Shown here piece after piece: positions 11,145-20,077 of a stretch of DNA of 64,000 nucleotides (position 1 is its first letter; every line of letters starts with the position of its first letter). This stretch comes from Pseudomonas sp. GM41(2012) (lineage in GTDB: Bacteria > Pseudomonadota > Gammaproteobacteria > Pseudomonadales > Pseudomonadaceae). A program made the translations under genes and the position numbers. The stretch lies in NCBI RefSeq assembly GCF_000282315.2, contig NZ_AKJN02000002.1, forward strand, positions 62,001 to 126,000. Reading direction: 5' to 3'. The notes below the pieces were generated by a model. It did no database searches, was not told where the DNA came from, and saw only the letters and a list, made by a program, of their open reading frames with translations.

Positions 11145-11477
11145 ATGACCGCTTACTACTACCTGGCCATTGCCATCTGCGCCGAAGTGATCGCCACCGT
11201 TTCGATGAAAGCGGTCAAAGGCTTCAGCACCCCGCTGCCGCTGATTCTGGTTATTGTCGGTTATGGCATCGCCTTCTGGATGCTCACGCTGGTGGTGCGT
11301 AGCGTTCCGGTCGGCGTGGCTTACGCGGTGTGGGCCGGCATGGGGATCGTGATGGTCAGCGTTGCGGCGCTGTTCATCTACGGGCAGAAACTGGATGTGC
11401 CGGCGATGATGGGGATGGCGTTGATTGTGTTGGGCGTCGTTGTCATCCAGCTCTTCTCCAAAACCGCCGGGCATTAA
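11145..11477 (+). CDS. Small multidrug resistance (SMR/EmrE-type) transporter
   Basis: A 110-residue protein with four transmembrane helices: YYYLAIAICAEVIATVSMK (holding the membrane-embedded Glu14-type residue in AEVIATV), LPLILVIVGYGIAFWMLTL, VGVAYAVWAGMGIVMVSVAALF and MMGMALIVLGVVVIQLF. The AYAVWAG motif and the Glu in helix 1 define drug/guanidinium proton antiporters that work as antiparallel dimers. I chose the ATG at 11145, after GAGGACGCACCT, over an in-frame ATG 42 bases earlier, because the shorter form has the family's usual length. It is divergent from the LysR gene, which probably regulates it. Substrate is not predictable from sequence. Confidence 0.92.
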   Translation: MTAYYYLAIAICAEVIATVSMKAVKGFSTPLPLILVIVGYGIAFWMLTLVVRSVPVGVAYAVWAGMGIVMVSVAALFIYGQKLDVPAMMGMALIVLGVVVIQLFSKTAGH

Positions 11478-11493
11478 GCGCGCACCCAATCCA

Positions 11494-11585
11494 CTGTGGG
11501 AGTGAGCCTGCTCGCGATGGCGGCAGAGCATTCAACATCAATGTTGATTGATCCACCGCTATCGCGAGCAGGCTCGCTCCCACAG
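11494..11585. repeat. REP doublet, GTGGGAGTGAGCCTGCTCGCGAT family
   Basis: Two inverted copies (CTGTGGGAGTGAGCCTGCTC and GAGCAGGCTCGCTCCCACAG) flank a central segment of about 40 bases. They lie between the SMR gene and the FAD oxidoreductase. The same family recurs at 28672, 35791 and 48516. Confidence 0.9.
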
Positions 11586-11675
11586 GGTTTTGCGTTTGTC
11601 CTGTTGATCACCAACAAATCCCCTCTTCGTCGAGTCTGTATACTGCGCCCTCGTCTTGAACACTGAGGTCGCTGC

Positions 11676-12851
11676 ATGCCATCCGTTATTTCCACCGACG
11701 TTCTGATTGTCGGCGCTGGTGTCGCCGGCCTCTGGCTGAATGCGCGCCTGCGTCGCCAGGGTTTTTCGACCGTGCTGGTGGAAAGCGCCAGCCTCGGTGG
11801 CGGGCAAAGCTTGAAATCCCAAGGCATCATCCATGGCGGCGCCAAGTACGCATTGCATGGCGCCCTGACCGGCGCCTCGGAAGCCATCGCCGACATGCCT
11901 CGACGCTGGCGCGCAGCCCTGGCCGGTGACGGCGAACTGGACCTGACCGGCGTGCGCCTGCTGTCCGAAGCCCATTACCTCTGGTCCCCTGGCACGATCG
12001 CCGGCAATCTCACCAGTTTCTTCGCCAGTAAAGCGGTGCGCGGCCGCGTCGATCAGGTCAAGGGCGAGCAATTGCCGCCCGCCCTGCAAGACAAGCGTTT
12101 CAAGGGCAAGGTCTATCGCTTGGCGGAACTGGTGATCGACGTGCCGAGCCTGATCCGGCGCCTGGCCGATCTGGCGGGTGATGGCCTGCTCGCCGGTCAG
12201 AACATCGAACCGTTGCTGGAGGGTGGAAAACTGGTCGGCCTGAAGGTCGACGAGCGCGAGATTCGCGCCCAGCGCATCGTCTTGAGCGCCGGTGCCGGCA
12301 CGGCTGCGCTGCTCGAAGCCCTGGGCTTGAGCCAGCCCGCCATGCAACGCCGGCCGTTGCACATGATCATCGCCAAAGGTCCGGGCCTCAAACCCCTATA
12401 TGCCCACTGCCTGGGCGGCGGTACCAAGCCGCGCATCACCGTGACCACCCATCCGGCCGCCGATGGTCAATGGGTCTGGTACCTGGGCGGCGATATCGCT
12501 GAAGCCGAAGGTGTCGCCCGCGAACCCGCCGAGCAAATTGCCACCGCGCAGAAAGAACTCGGCCAGTTGCTGCCATGGATCGACCTGAGCACAGCGCAAT
12601 GGGCCACCCTTCGAGTGGATCGCGCCGAGCCGTTGCAATCGGGAATGACCCGTCCTGACAATGCATTCCTTGCCGAAGAAGGCCGGCTGCTGGTCGGTTG
12701 GCCAACCAAACTGGCGCTGGCTCCGGACTTTGCTGATCGCGTCATCGCATCCTTGCAGCGCGACGGCATCCAGCCAAGCCATCCGGCGCCGCTGCCCGAC
12801 CTGCCTAAGCCGCCGATGGGCGTCCCTGCCTGGGAGCAACTGCTGCCATGA
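11676..12851 (+). CDS. FAD-dependent oxidoreductase (DAO-type)
   Basis: 391 residues beginning with a Rossmann dinucleotide-binding fingerprint, DVLIVGAGVAGLWLNARLRR, followed by an acidic residue pair typical of FAD enzymes (LVESASLGGGQS). The SLKSQGIIHGG stretch and the RIVLSAGAGTAALLEALGL segment match the D-amino-acid-oxidase/glycerol-3-phosphate-dehydrogenase superfamily. The substrate is unknown. It ends inside the start of the aldo/keto reductase (ATGA overlap of 4 bases), so the two are an obligate operon and may act on related metabolites. The same pair is, as I recall, adjacent in P. aeruginosa (PA4991-PA4992). Confidence 0.87.
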   Translation: MPSVISTDVLIVGAGVAGLWLNARLRRQGFSTVLVESASLGGGQSLKSQGIIHGGAKYALHGALTGASEAIADMPRRWRAALAGDGELDLTGVRLLSEAHYLWSPGTIAGNLTSFFASKAVRGRVDQVKGEQLPPALQDKRFKGKVYRLAELVIDVPSLIRRLADLAGDGLLAGQNIEPLLEGGKLVGLKVDEREIRAQRIVLSAGAGTAALLEALGLSQPAMQRRPLHMIIAKGPGLKPLYAHCLGGGTKPRITVTTHPAADGQWVWYLGGDIAEAEGVAREPAEQIATAQKELGQLLPWIDLSTAQWATLRVDRAEPLQSGMTRPDNAFLAEEGRLLVGWPTKLALAPDFADRVIASLQRDGIQPSHPAPLPDLPKPPMGVPAWEQLLP

Positions 12852-13660
12852 GCCAACCGACCCTGCACGATCTGCTTCGCCCGCTGGGTAGCACCGGCCT
12901 GCTGGTTTCGCCACTGGGCCTGGGCACGGTAAAACTCGGCCGCGACCAAGGCGTGAAGTACCCCAACGGCTTCCAGATTCCCGATGACGACGAAGCGCGC
13001 ATGCTGCTCAAACTTGCGCGCGACCTGGGCATCAACCTGATCGACACGGCCCCGGCCTATGGCCGCAGCGAGGAACGCCTCGGTCCATTGCTGCGGGGTC
13101 AGCGCCAGGATTGGGTGATCGTCAGCAAGGTCGGCGAAGAGTTTGCCGACGGTCAGTCCAGCCACGATTTCAGCGCCGCCCACACCCGGCTGTCGGTGGA
13201 ACGTAGCCTCCAACGGCTGGAAACGGACTTCATCGATCTGGTGCTGGTGCACTCCGACGGCAACGACCTGGTCATCCTCAACGACAGTGAAGCCTATGCG
13301 ACCCTCGCCGAGCTGAAGAGCGAAGGCAAGATTCGCGGTTTCGGTTTTTCCGGCAAAACCGTCGAAGGTGGTTTGAAGGCTCTGGAACAAGGTGATTGCG
13401 CGATGGTCACCTACAATCTGAACGAGCAGAACGAGAAGCCGGTCATTGACTATGCTGCTGCTCACGGCAAAGCCATTCTGGTCAAAAAAGCCCTCGCCAG
13501 CGGTCATGTTTGCCTGAGCCCGGGGGTGGACCCTGTCCGCGCCAGCTTCGAGTTGTTGTTTGAACATCCGGGTGTTGCCAGTGCTATTGTCGGGACCATT
13601 AATCCGCTGCACCTCGCCCATAACGTCGCGACCGTTGCCCAGGTCCTACGTAGAAACTGA
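12848..13660 (+). CDS. Aldo/keto reductase
   Basis: 270 residues of the (beta/alpha)8 AKR family. Visible signatures are VSPLGLGTVKLGRD, the catalytic Asp/Tyr region NLIDTAPAYGRSEERLG (Asp and Tyr), a Lys in WVIVSKVGE, and the dyad-related segment LQRLETDFIDLVLVHSDG carrying the catalytic His. NADPH-dependent carbonyl reduction is the usual activity, substrate unknown. At 270 residues it is shorter than a typical 320-residue AKR and resembles the short Tas/YghZ-like group. It is translationally coupled to the FAD oxidoreductase through an ATGA overlap. Confidence 0.9.
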   Translation: MSQPTLHDLLRPLGSTGLLVSPLGLGTVKLGRDQGVKYPNGFQIPDDDEARMLLKLARDLGINLIDTAPAYGRSEERLGPLLRGQRQDWVIVSKVGEEFADGQSSHDFSAAHTRLSVERSLQRLETDFIDLVLVHSDGNDLVILNDSEAYATLAELKSEGKIRGFGFSGKTVEGGLKALEQGDCAMVTYNLNEQNEKPVIDYAAAHGKAILVKKALASGHVCLSPGVDPVRASFELLFEHPGVASAIVGTINPLHLAHNVATVAQVLRRN

Positions 13661-13692
13661 TGCCGCCCACGCGGCCTTAAGCAGGAGCCGAC

Positions 13693-14661
13693 ATGCCGCG
13701 TACGCTCATAAGAAAGAACCCGAGCAACTTCAAGACCCTGCCGTTATTCGTCGAAGCGACTCCCGAAGGCCTGAGTTATCAAAGCGTCGGGATGCCACTC
13801 AATTTCTCCCAGACGCTGCAACGTCGCCGCCCGGTGACGGTCGCCGACACTCAGCGGTTTTCGCTGGAGCTGGCCAACCTCGGGGTTTCGGTGCGCCTGA
13901 CCCTGCATTGGCAGAACCGCGATTACTGGGTGTTGGTGCGTCAGCGTCGGCAAGACCGCGGCGACGTGGTGCTCAAACTGATATCCGGTTACGTGCCCGC
14001 CCATGAGCTGAACCTGCCGCTGCACACCGCGATTCAGGAAATTGCCGAAGAGTGCCTGCTGGAAACCCCGGAAGGCTGGCTCGGCGGGCGTTTCAACGAC
14101 ACCTGGCTGCCGGCGCCCTACTCGTCCGCGCTGCATTACCGTGAAGCCCTGCCGTTTCGCCTGACGCCGTTGTCCGGTTCGGCGCGGCCGGTGCGTTGCG
14201 CCAAGATGCAGTTGATCGAACGCCCGCGGGCTTACGTGCATTTGCCCACGGCCTCGCTGCAATTGATCTATGACTTGCGTCTGGACGTGCCCAAGGAGGC
14301 CAAATCCCTGAGCCTGTTCCATGTCGACGAACGACTGGAAGGCGATCAGCTGGTGGCCCGGCTCGATCGGAAACGTCCCGATTTGTACTTGATGCCGCTG
14401 CAGGACGGCCAGCCGATGGCTGAGCTCTATACCTTGAAAAAGGATCAGCTGTACCCGGCGAGTACTCGCGGGTTGTACCTGGCAGAGAGTTTTGCCCAGC
14501 AGGAAGGCTGGCTGGTGAGGGATGAGCGGATTCGCTGGAAGGATTGGGTGCGGCAACAGGGCTTGAGCCCACCGGGGAAAGATTCAGGTTTGGCGCGGTT
14601 ACGTGGGAAGGCGAAGCAATTGCTGAAGAGAATCGTACCGCGGAAAAAAGTCAGCTCTTGA
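13693..14661 (+). CDS. Conserved hypothetical protein with a degenerate Nudix-like box
   Basis: 322 residues, function unknown. The start follows CAGGAGCCGAC. No signal peptide or transmembrane segment is visible; the C-terminus is very basic (KAKQLLKRIVPRKKVSS). A segment near residues 95-121 reads G-x5-E-x9-QEIAEECLL, close to the Nudix consensus G-x5-E-x7-REUxEExGU but with a two-residue longer spacer, Q for R, and Cys for the terminal Gly. Downstream aromatic-rich loops (FNDTWLPAPYSSALHYREAL) could line a pocket. It lies 32 bases after the aldo/keto reductase and probably shares its transcript. Placement next to hldE hints at envelope sugar-nucleotide metabolism, but that is a guess. Confidence 0.75.
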   Translation: MPRTLIRKNPSNFKTLPLFVEATPEGLSYQSVGMPLNFSQTLQRRRPVTVADTQRFSLELANLGVSVRLTLHWQNRDYWVLVRQRRQDRGDVVLKLISGYVPAHELNLPLHTAIQEIAEECLLETPEGWLGGRFNDTWLPAPYSSALHYREALPFRLTPLSGSARPVRCAKMQLIERPRAYVHLPTASLQLIYDLRLDVPKEAKSLSLFHVDERLEGDQLVARLDRKRPDLYLMPLQDGQPMAELYTLKKDQLYPASTRGLYLAESFAQQEGWLVRDERIRWKDWVRQQGLSPPGKDSGLARLRGKAKQLLKRIVPRKKVSS

Positions 14662-14665
14662 AAGC

Positions 14666-14757
14666 AAAAGATCGCAGCCTCGTTTCACTCGACAGCTCCT
14701 ACATTGGAATGCGATTCCCTGTAGGAGCTGTCGAGTGAAACGAGGCTGCGATCTTTT
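14666..14757. repeat. REP doublet, AAAGATCGCAGCCTCG family
   Basis: An almost identical copy of the element at 8739: arms AAAAGATCGCAGCCTCG through CAGCTCCTACA and the reverse complement ending GCTGCGATCTTTT. It sits between the convergent hypothetical gene and hldE and may terminate both. Confidence 0.9.
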
Positions 14758-14762
14758 AGGCT

Positions 14763-16187
14763 TCACTCGGATTGACGGATTTTCTCGACAATCGCGGTAG
14801 TCGAGCTGTTTTCCACCAGCCCCAGCACTTTCACCGTTCCGCCGTAAGCGGTCACGATGTCTGCGCCGACAACCTGCTCGATTCCATAGTCCCCGCCCTT
14901 GACCAGCACATCCGGCTTGACCTCGCGCAGCAGGTTTTCCGGAGTGCCTTCAGCAAAGCTGATCACCCAATCCACGGCGCCCAGACCTGCCAGTACGGCC
15001 ATGCGACGGTCGACGCTGTTGATCGGACGACCCGGGCCTTTCAGGCGGCTGACCGACGCATCGTCATTGACCGCCACGATCAAGCGATCGCCCTGAGCCC
15101 GCGCCTGTTCGAGGTAGGTCACGTGGCCGGCGTGCAAAATGTCAAAGCAGCCGTTGGTGAAGACGATCTTCTCTTTATGCGCACGCGCATCATCGACCGC
15201 CAGCAACAGCTGCTCCAGGCCGAGTACACCGCGTTCCGAACCTTCTTCACGCTGGATGGCGCGACGCAGTTCCGGTGCGCTGATGGCTGCCGTACCGAGT
15301 TTGCCGACCACGATACCCGCTGCCAGGTTGGCCAGGGCCACCGCGTGCGGCAGTTCTTCGCCAGCGGCAATGGCGGCCGCCAGGGTGGAAATCACCGTGT
15401 CGCCGGCACCGGTCACATCGAATACTTCACGGGCACGGGCCGGCAGGTGCAACGCCGGATGATCCGGACGCAACAGGGTCATGCCGTGTTCGCCGCGGGT
15501 CACCAGCAATGCGCCGAGGTCAAGGTCGTGCATCAGCTGCGCGCCCTTGCTCACCAGTTCGTGCTCATCGGCGCAACCGCCGACGATGGTTTCGAATTCG
15601 CTGAGGTTCGGGGTGATCAGGCTCGCACCCCGGTAGATCGAGAAATCCTTGCCCTTGGGATCGGCCAGCACCGGAATGCCACGGGCACGTGCCGCCTGGA
15701 TCAGCACCTGATGGTTTCTCAGCGCGCCTTTGCCATAGTCGGACAGCACCAGCACTTTGATGCCTTCGAGCAATTCGTCGACTTGCTCGCCCAACGCCAA
15801 CGCGTCGGTGGCGAAAGGTTCTTCGAAGTCGATACGCAGCAGTTGCTGGTGACGGCTCATGACCCGCAGCTTGACGATGGTCGGTTGGTGCGCAATGCGC
15901 TGGAACAACGCCCGTACGCCAGCGCCTTTGAGGCTATTGGCCAGACTGTCGGCGGCTTCATCGTCGCCGGTCACGCCGACCAGCGAGGCCGGGGCGCCGA
16001 GGGCGGCAATGTTCAACGCAACGTTGGCGGCACCGCCCGGGCGGTCCTCGATTTGCTCGACCTTGACTACCGGTACCGGCGCCTCAGGGGAAATCCGTGA
16101 GGTACCACCATGCCAGTAACGGTCGAGCATGACATCGCCGACCACCAAGACAGGGGCTTGATCGAATCGCGGCATGGACAACTTCAT
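14763..16187 (-). CDS. hldE: Bifunctional heptose-7-phosphate kinase / heptose-1-phosphate adenylyltransferase HldE
   Basis: 474 residues with two fused enzymes. Residues 1-320 form a PfkB/ribokinase domain: VVGDVMLDRYWHG, the GGAANVALNIAALG turn and DVTGAGDTVISTLAAAI holding the anion hole and catalytic Asp. Residues about 345-474 form a nucleotidyltransferase with VFTNGCFDILHAGHVTYLEQ, whose HAGH motif binds ATP. Together they turn D-glycero-beta-D-manno-heptose 7-phosphate into ADP-heptose for the LPS inner core. The ATG at 16187 was chosen by length and homology; the open frame runs 24 codons further. It lies downstream of msbA in the same direction. Confidence 0.97.
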   Translation of the reverse strand: MKLSMPRFDQAPVLVVGDVMLDRYWHGGTSRISPEAPVPVVKVEQIEDRPGGAANVALNIAALGAPASLVGVTGDDEAADSLANSLKGAGVRALFQRIAHQPTIVKLRVMSRHQQLLRIDFEEPFATDALALGEQVDELLEGIKVLVLSDYGKGALRNHQVLIQAARARGIPVLADPKGKDFSIYRGASLITPNLSEFETIVGGCADEHELVSKGAQLMHDLDLGALLVTRGEHGMTLLRPDHPALHLPARAREVFDVTGAGDTVISTLAAAIAAGEELPHAVALANLAAGIVVGKLGTAAISAPELRRAIQREEGSERGVLGLEQLLLAVDDARAHKEKIVFTNGCFDILHAGHVTYLEQARAQGDRLIVAVNDDASVSRLKGPGRPINSVDRRMAVLAGLGAVDWVISFAEGTPENLLREVKPDVLVKGGDYGIEQVVGADIVTAYGGTVKVLGLVENSSTTAIVEKIRQSE

Positions 16188-16278
16188 GGAGCAACCCACA
16201 TACAAAATGAACAGGGGCGCGATATTAACACAGGGTTGGCGTGGGCTTGCGCATGGCATTGATGAGAGGATTTTTTGC

Positions 16279-16302
16279 GGCCGCCACCCCTCGGTGGCGG
16301 CC
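16279..16302. other. Stable hairpin between msbA and hldE
   Basis: GGCCGCCACC-cctc-GGTGGCGGCC is a perfect 10-base stem with a 4-base loop. On the msbA/hldE strand it is followed by GCAAAAAA, not a T-run, so it is not a canonical terminator; it may protect RNA ends or act as a partial stop. Confidence 0.6.
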
Positions 16303-16310
16303 AGCGGGGG

Positions 16311-18113
16311 TCAGGCGATACCCGCAGTAACCGGCTCGTCCAGGCCCATCGCATGCAGGCGCGAGTAGTAGCCGTTTTGCGCCAGCAGTTGAGCGTGGGT
16401 GCCGCGCTCGACAATTTCGCCATGATCCATGACCAGGATCAGGTCGGCTTTCTCGATGGTCGACAACCGGTGAGCAATCACCAGTGTGGTGCGACCTTTC
16501 ATGACCTGATCCAGTGCCGCCTGAATATGCCGCTCGGACTCGGTATCGAGTGCCGACGTTGCCTCGTCGAGAATCAGCAACGGGGCGTTCTTCAACAAGG
16601 CCCGGGCAATCGCCAGGCGCTGACGCTGGCCACCGGACAGCAACACGCCGTTTTCGCCGACCTGGGTGTCCAGGCCTTGCGGCATCTCCGAGATAAAGTC
16701 CATCGCGTAAGCATCCGTGGCGGCCTTTTCAATGTCGGCACGTGGTGCGCCGGCCAGGTCACCGTAAGCGATGTTGTTGGCGATGGTGTCGTTGAACAGG
16801 GTCACATGCTGCGTCACCTGCGCCACGTGCCGACGCAGATTGCGCAAACGATAATCTTCGATTTCCACGTCATCGAGCATGATTTCGCCGGTTTCGTGGT
16901 GATAGAAACGCGGAATCAGGCTGGCCAGGGTCGACTTGCCGCTACCCGAGCGACCGACCAGGGCGATCATTTGCCCCGGTGCCGCCGTGAAGTTGATGTT
17001 CTTCAGCACTTCACGCTCGGTCCCTGGATAGGTGAAGCTCAGGTTGCGCACTTCCAGGTGGCCGCTGACGCGATCGCGCTCGACGGTACCCTGGTCAATC
17101 TCGGGCTCGACGTCCAGTTGCTCGAAAATGCTCTCGGCACCGGCAACGCCTTTCTGGATTGTCGAGCTGACTTCCGACAGCTGCCGAATCGGCTTGGGCA
17201 ACAGGCCCGCCGCGGTGATGTAGGCCACCAGGTCACCGGCGGTGGCATCGCCGCGCAGGAACAGCACCAGGAACATCAGCACCGCCATGGCGGTGTAGAT
17301 CACCAATTGCAGCATGGGCGTGTAGACCGCACCGGTCTTGGTCATGCGCAGTTGCTTGTCGGTGTTGCCCTGGCTGGCTTCGGCGAAACGACGCTCTTCA
17401 TAGCTCTCGCCACCAAAGCTGCGCACCACGCGATAGCCCTGGATGGTTTCGGAGGCCACGTGAGTCACGTCGCCCATCGCCACCTGGATTTTCTTGCTCT
17501 GCTTGCGGAATTTTTTGCTGGTGCTGCTCACCATAATCGCGATGATTGGCAGGATCGCCAGCATCACCAGGGTCAGTTTCCAGTTCATCCACAACAGGTA
17601 AGCGAACAGGAACACCACGGTCAGGCCTTCACGAATGACCACTTTGATGGCGTCCGTGGCAGCACCGGTGACCATGGTCACGTTGAAGGTGATGCGCGAA
17701 ATCAGGTGCCCGGAGTTATGGGTGTCGAAATAACGGTTGGGCAATACCAGCAACTTGTTGAACAGCTCGACACGCAAGTCGTGGACCAGCCCCAACGACA
17801 CTTTGGCCAGGTAATAGTTACCCAGGAACGATCCCAGGCCTTGCCAGGCGGCGATCAGGATGATCAGCAGCGGCACGGCCATCAGCAACTGCAAGTCTTG
17901 CAGATAGGGAACAGTCGGGAAGAGCACCGCTTCGGGGTTGCTCAGGCCATCGACAAAATATTTGAGAATCCCTGCAAGCATGGGTTGCGTCGAGGCAAAA
18001 ATCACAAAGCCAACGATACTGATGGCAAACATGCCCCAGTACGGGCGCACATACGACAGCAGGCGCAGGTAAATCTTCAAGCTCGACGGCGCAGGCGAAT
18101 CAGGGCTGGTCAT
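16311..18113 (-). CDS. msbA: Lipid A export ATP-binding/permease protein MsbA
   Basis: 600 residues: an N-terminal six-helix ABC exporter domain (about 25-315, e.g. YWGMFAISIVGFVIFASTQP) and a C-terminal nucleotide-binding domain with Walker A GRSGSGKST, signature LSGGQRQR, Walker B LLILDEATSALD and the switch His in VIAHRLSTIEKA. It flips core-lipid A from the inner to the outer leaflet of the inner membrane, where WaaL acts. I start at the ATG at 18113 (MTSPDSPAPSS); the frame runs open 29 codons further, but that would be atypically long. The kinase-like gene at 18229 is divergent from it. Confidence 0.96.
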   Translation of the reverse strand: MTSPDSPAPSSLKIYLRLLSYVRPYWGMFAISIVGFVIFASTQPMLAGILKYFVDGLSNPEAVLFPTVPYLQDLQLLMAVPLLIILIAAWQGLGSFLGNYYLAKVSLGLVHDLRVELFNKLLVLPNRYFDTHNSGHLISRITFNVTMVTGAATDAIKVVIREGLTVVFLFAYLLWMNWKLTLVMLAILPIIAIMVSSTSKKFRKQSKKIQVAMGDVTHVASETIQGYRVVRSFGGESYEERRFAEASQGNTDKQLRMTKTGAVYTPMLQLVIYTAMAVLMFLVLFLRGDATAGDLVAYITAAGLLPKPIRQLSEVSSTIQKGVAGAESIFEQLDVEPEIDQGTVERDRVSGHLEVRNLSFTYPGTEREVLKNINFTAAPGQMIALVGRSGSGKSTLASLIPRFYHHETGEIMLDDVEIEDYRLRNLRRHVAQVTQHVTLFNDTIANNIAYGDLAGAPRADIEKAATDAYAMDFISEMPQGLDTQVGENGVLLSGGQRQRLAIARALLKNAPLLILDEATSALDTESERHIQAALDQVMKGRTTLVIAHRLSTIEKADLILVMDHGEIVERGTHAQLLAQNGYYSRLHAMGLDEPVTAGIA

Positions 18114-18228
18114 GAGAACCCGTTGTATGAGAAAAGAGCCCGCGAGTGTAACACAGGCCATTTTAGTCGCTGAGCTGCGGTAACATGGCCGGCTATCCAT
18201 GCCTCACGGCGCCCAACCCGGAGTTTTG

Positions 18229-18876
18229 ATGCAAGCGCTTGATCACACCCGATATCTCGCCCTGCGCGAGGGAGCACAAGTCCTTGAAGCGGATGGTTCG
18301 GGGGACAAGGTTCTGCGGTTGACGGACGGTTCAATACTCAAACTGTTTCGCCGCAAACGCCTGCTGACGTCGGCCGCGTGGTACCCGTACGCCAAACGCT
18401 TTGCCGACAACTGCGATGCGTTGCGTGAACGGCACATCCCCTGCCCGTCGATTCGTCAGGTTTACCGTATTGCGAGTATCGAGCGCGATGCGGTGCACTA
18501 CGATCCGCTGCCGGGCCAGACCCTGCGTCAGCTGCTGGACATCGAGGGCGATGCCGATCCGTTGCGCGGCCAATTAGGGGCCTTCATGGCCACTTTGCAT
18601 GAGCGGGGGATTTATTTTCGCTCGGCGCACCTGGGCAACATCGTGCTCACACCCGAGCATCAGTTGGGCCTGATCGACATCGCCGACATGCGGGTGTATC
18701 GACGTCCGCTGCGCAAGACTCTGCGACTGCGCAACTTCAAGCATATGGTGCGCTACCCGCAAGATCGGCAATGGCTGCTCGAGGGTCGCGGCGAAGTCTT
18801 CATGCACAATTATGGCCAGACCCAGAGCATCTGCTCCCCGGAGGAGCTGAGCGTCGCCCTGCAAAAAATAATCTGA
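18229..18876 (+). CDS. LPS-kinase-like (WaaP/InaA superfamily) protein with altered catalytic loop
   Basis: 215 residues in the lipopolysaccharide-kinase-like fold: a beta-rich N-lobe with DGSILKLFRRKRLL, then a small C-lobe. The catalytic loop reads FRSAHLGNIVL (residues 130-140), where the canonical H-x-D positions are F and S but the Asn is kept; the metal-binding Asp is present in LGLIDIADM. It may be a pseudokinase, or use an unusual mechanism. GGAG precedes the ATG at 18229. It lies between msbA and waaL, the place of PA4998 in P. aeruginosa as I recall, so a role in core phosphate decoration or its control is inferred. Confidence 0.75.
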   Translation: MQALDHTRYLALREGAQVLEADGSGDKVLRLTDGSILKLFRRKRLLTSAAWYPYAKRFADNCDALRERHIPCPSIRQVYRIASIERDAVHYDPLPGQTLRQLLDIEGDADPLRGQLGAFMATLHERGIYFRSAHLGNIVLTPEHQLGLIDIADMRVYRRPLRKTLRLRNFKHMVRYPQDRQWLLEGRGEVFMHNYGQTQSICSPEELSVALQKII

Positions 18877-18909
18877 TGACCTTCGCCTCCGGGGAGGAGG
18901 CGAAGGTCA
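18877..18909. terminator. Intergenic hairpin between convergent kinase-like gene and waaL
   Basis: TGACCTTCGCCTC and GAGGCGAAGGTCA form a perfect 13-base stem with an 8-base loop, squeezed between the two stop codons. Leftward transcripts meet a T-run (ATTATTTTTT) some 6 bases beyond it; rightward there is none. Likely the shared stop for both genes. Confidence 0.65.
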
Positions 18910-18913
18910 GGCA

Positions 18914-20077
18914 TTACGCCAGCGCAGGTTGCCGCGTTCTCATTACGCGAGACAGGATCATCGCGGCGGGCAGCAGCACCAGTGGCCACAACTCGTCAGG
19001 GTTACCTATCAGCAAACTGCCATCAAAGTTCAGCATCACCAGCGCACACGCCAGGTACATTCCCCACACGTCTCGCAGACGCCAGGCCTGCCAAAGGGAT
19101 GCGGCCATCAGCGCAACGAACAACACCAGCGCGACCCCGCCGCTGTAAAGCCCCAGCGCTACGAAAATGTTGTGCGGATGCTGAATCGGCATCCAGCCAT
19201 CGAGCATCTGGGCGGTGTGAAAGCCGATGCCACAGCCCAGTACCCAGCCGCAGTTGCGCCACTCGCCGACCATGATATGGAAAATCTCGAGGCGGTACGA
19301 ATCACCTCGGTTCCAGAGGGACTGGTACCAGGCTTCGTTGTGCACCACCAGGAACAGCAGGCCCAAAACAATTGCGCAAATTGCCACCGCACCGCCTACC
19401 AGCCGCGGCCTGTGGTAAATACCGTAAAGCACCCAGAGACCAAACAGGAAAGCAGCCCCCACAAACGCAGTGCGCGTCTGCAGGACGAAGGCTACCGCGA
19501 ACACCGACAAAACGATGGCCAGGCCAGCTTCGATGTACTTTCGCGTCCTGAGCCAGACTGGCAGCGCCAGCGCCAACGAACAGAACAGCCAAATGCTGGC
19601 GTAGATGACGTTATCCAGGCGTGCCGGGAGCAGCGCCACGCGGCTGCCGACGGCGAATTCACCGGTTGCCCAACCGTAGAGCGAGCTGCTGAAGATGTAC
19701 AACGTCAGAATCCAGAACTGAGCGCGGACAAACGCCGCACTGCGGAAGAACTGCGGATCGGTAAAGGCGCCGACCACCATGACGAACATCAGTACATAGA
19801 AGACGTGTTTGTAGAACTGCATCTGCCCTGCAATCGTCGCAGGTACCAGAAACCAAAGAATGAACGCCAGCCAACCCCAAGCCAGCGGTTCCTTGAGCAA
19901 GCCCGCACCGCGCTCCTTGATCAGGAAGACCAGGCCCGGCAATGCCATCAGGACGTAGAACAGGTTGTTGGTCCACTTCGACGACCAGCCCACCACAAAG
20001 CTCAAAAGAAACAGACAGAGCACCGTTCCGAAATATGCCATGGTGTTTTTTCCTGACCGCATGCCGCTAAATTCCAT
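18914..20077 (-). CDS. waaL: O-antigen ligase WaaL (Wzy_C superfamily)
   Basis: 387 residues with about ten to twelve hydrophobic helices and a larger periplasmic loop around WYQSLWNRGDSYRLEIFHIM, followed by GCGIGFHTAQMLDGW and HPHNIFVALGLYSGG. The Arg and His of these loops match the R/H residues needed for ligation of undecaprenyl-linked O-antigen onto lipid A-core in the periplasm. The start ATG at 20077 lies inside the end of the preceding glycosyltransferase gene (11-base overlap) with GGTTGGG upstream. In the P. aeruginosa cluster the same gene (PA4999) sits here, as I recall. It ends at a hairpin shared with the convergent kinase-like gene. Confidence 0.85.
   Translation of the reverse strand: MEFSGMRSGKNTMAYFGTVLCLFLLSFVVGWSSKWTNNLFYVLMALPGLVFLIKERGAGLLKEPLAWGWLAFILWFLVPATIAGQMQFYKHVFYVLMFVMVVGAFTDPQFFRSAAFVRAQFWILTLYIFSSSLYGWATGEFAVGSRVALLPARLDNVIYASIWLFCSLALALPVWLRTRKYIEAGLAIVLSVFAVAFVLQTRTAFVGAAFLFGLWVLYGIYHRPRLVGGAVAICAIVLGLLFLVVHNEAWYQSLWNRGDSYRLEIFHIMVGEWRNCGWVLGCGIGFHTAQMLDGWMPIQHPHNIFVALGLYSGGVALVLFVALMAASLWQAWRLRDVWGMYLACALVMLNFDGSLLIGNPDELWPLVLLPAAMILSRVMRTRQPALA

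Noticed and set aside
16279..16302. The msbA/hldE hairpin as a terminator
   Set aside because: The stem is perfect, but on the coding strand it is followed by A residues, not T, so I list it only as a hairpin.
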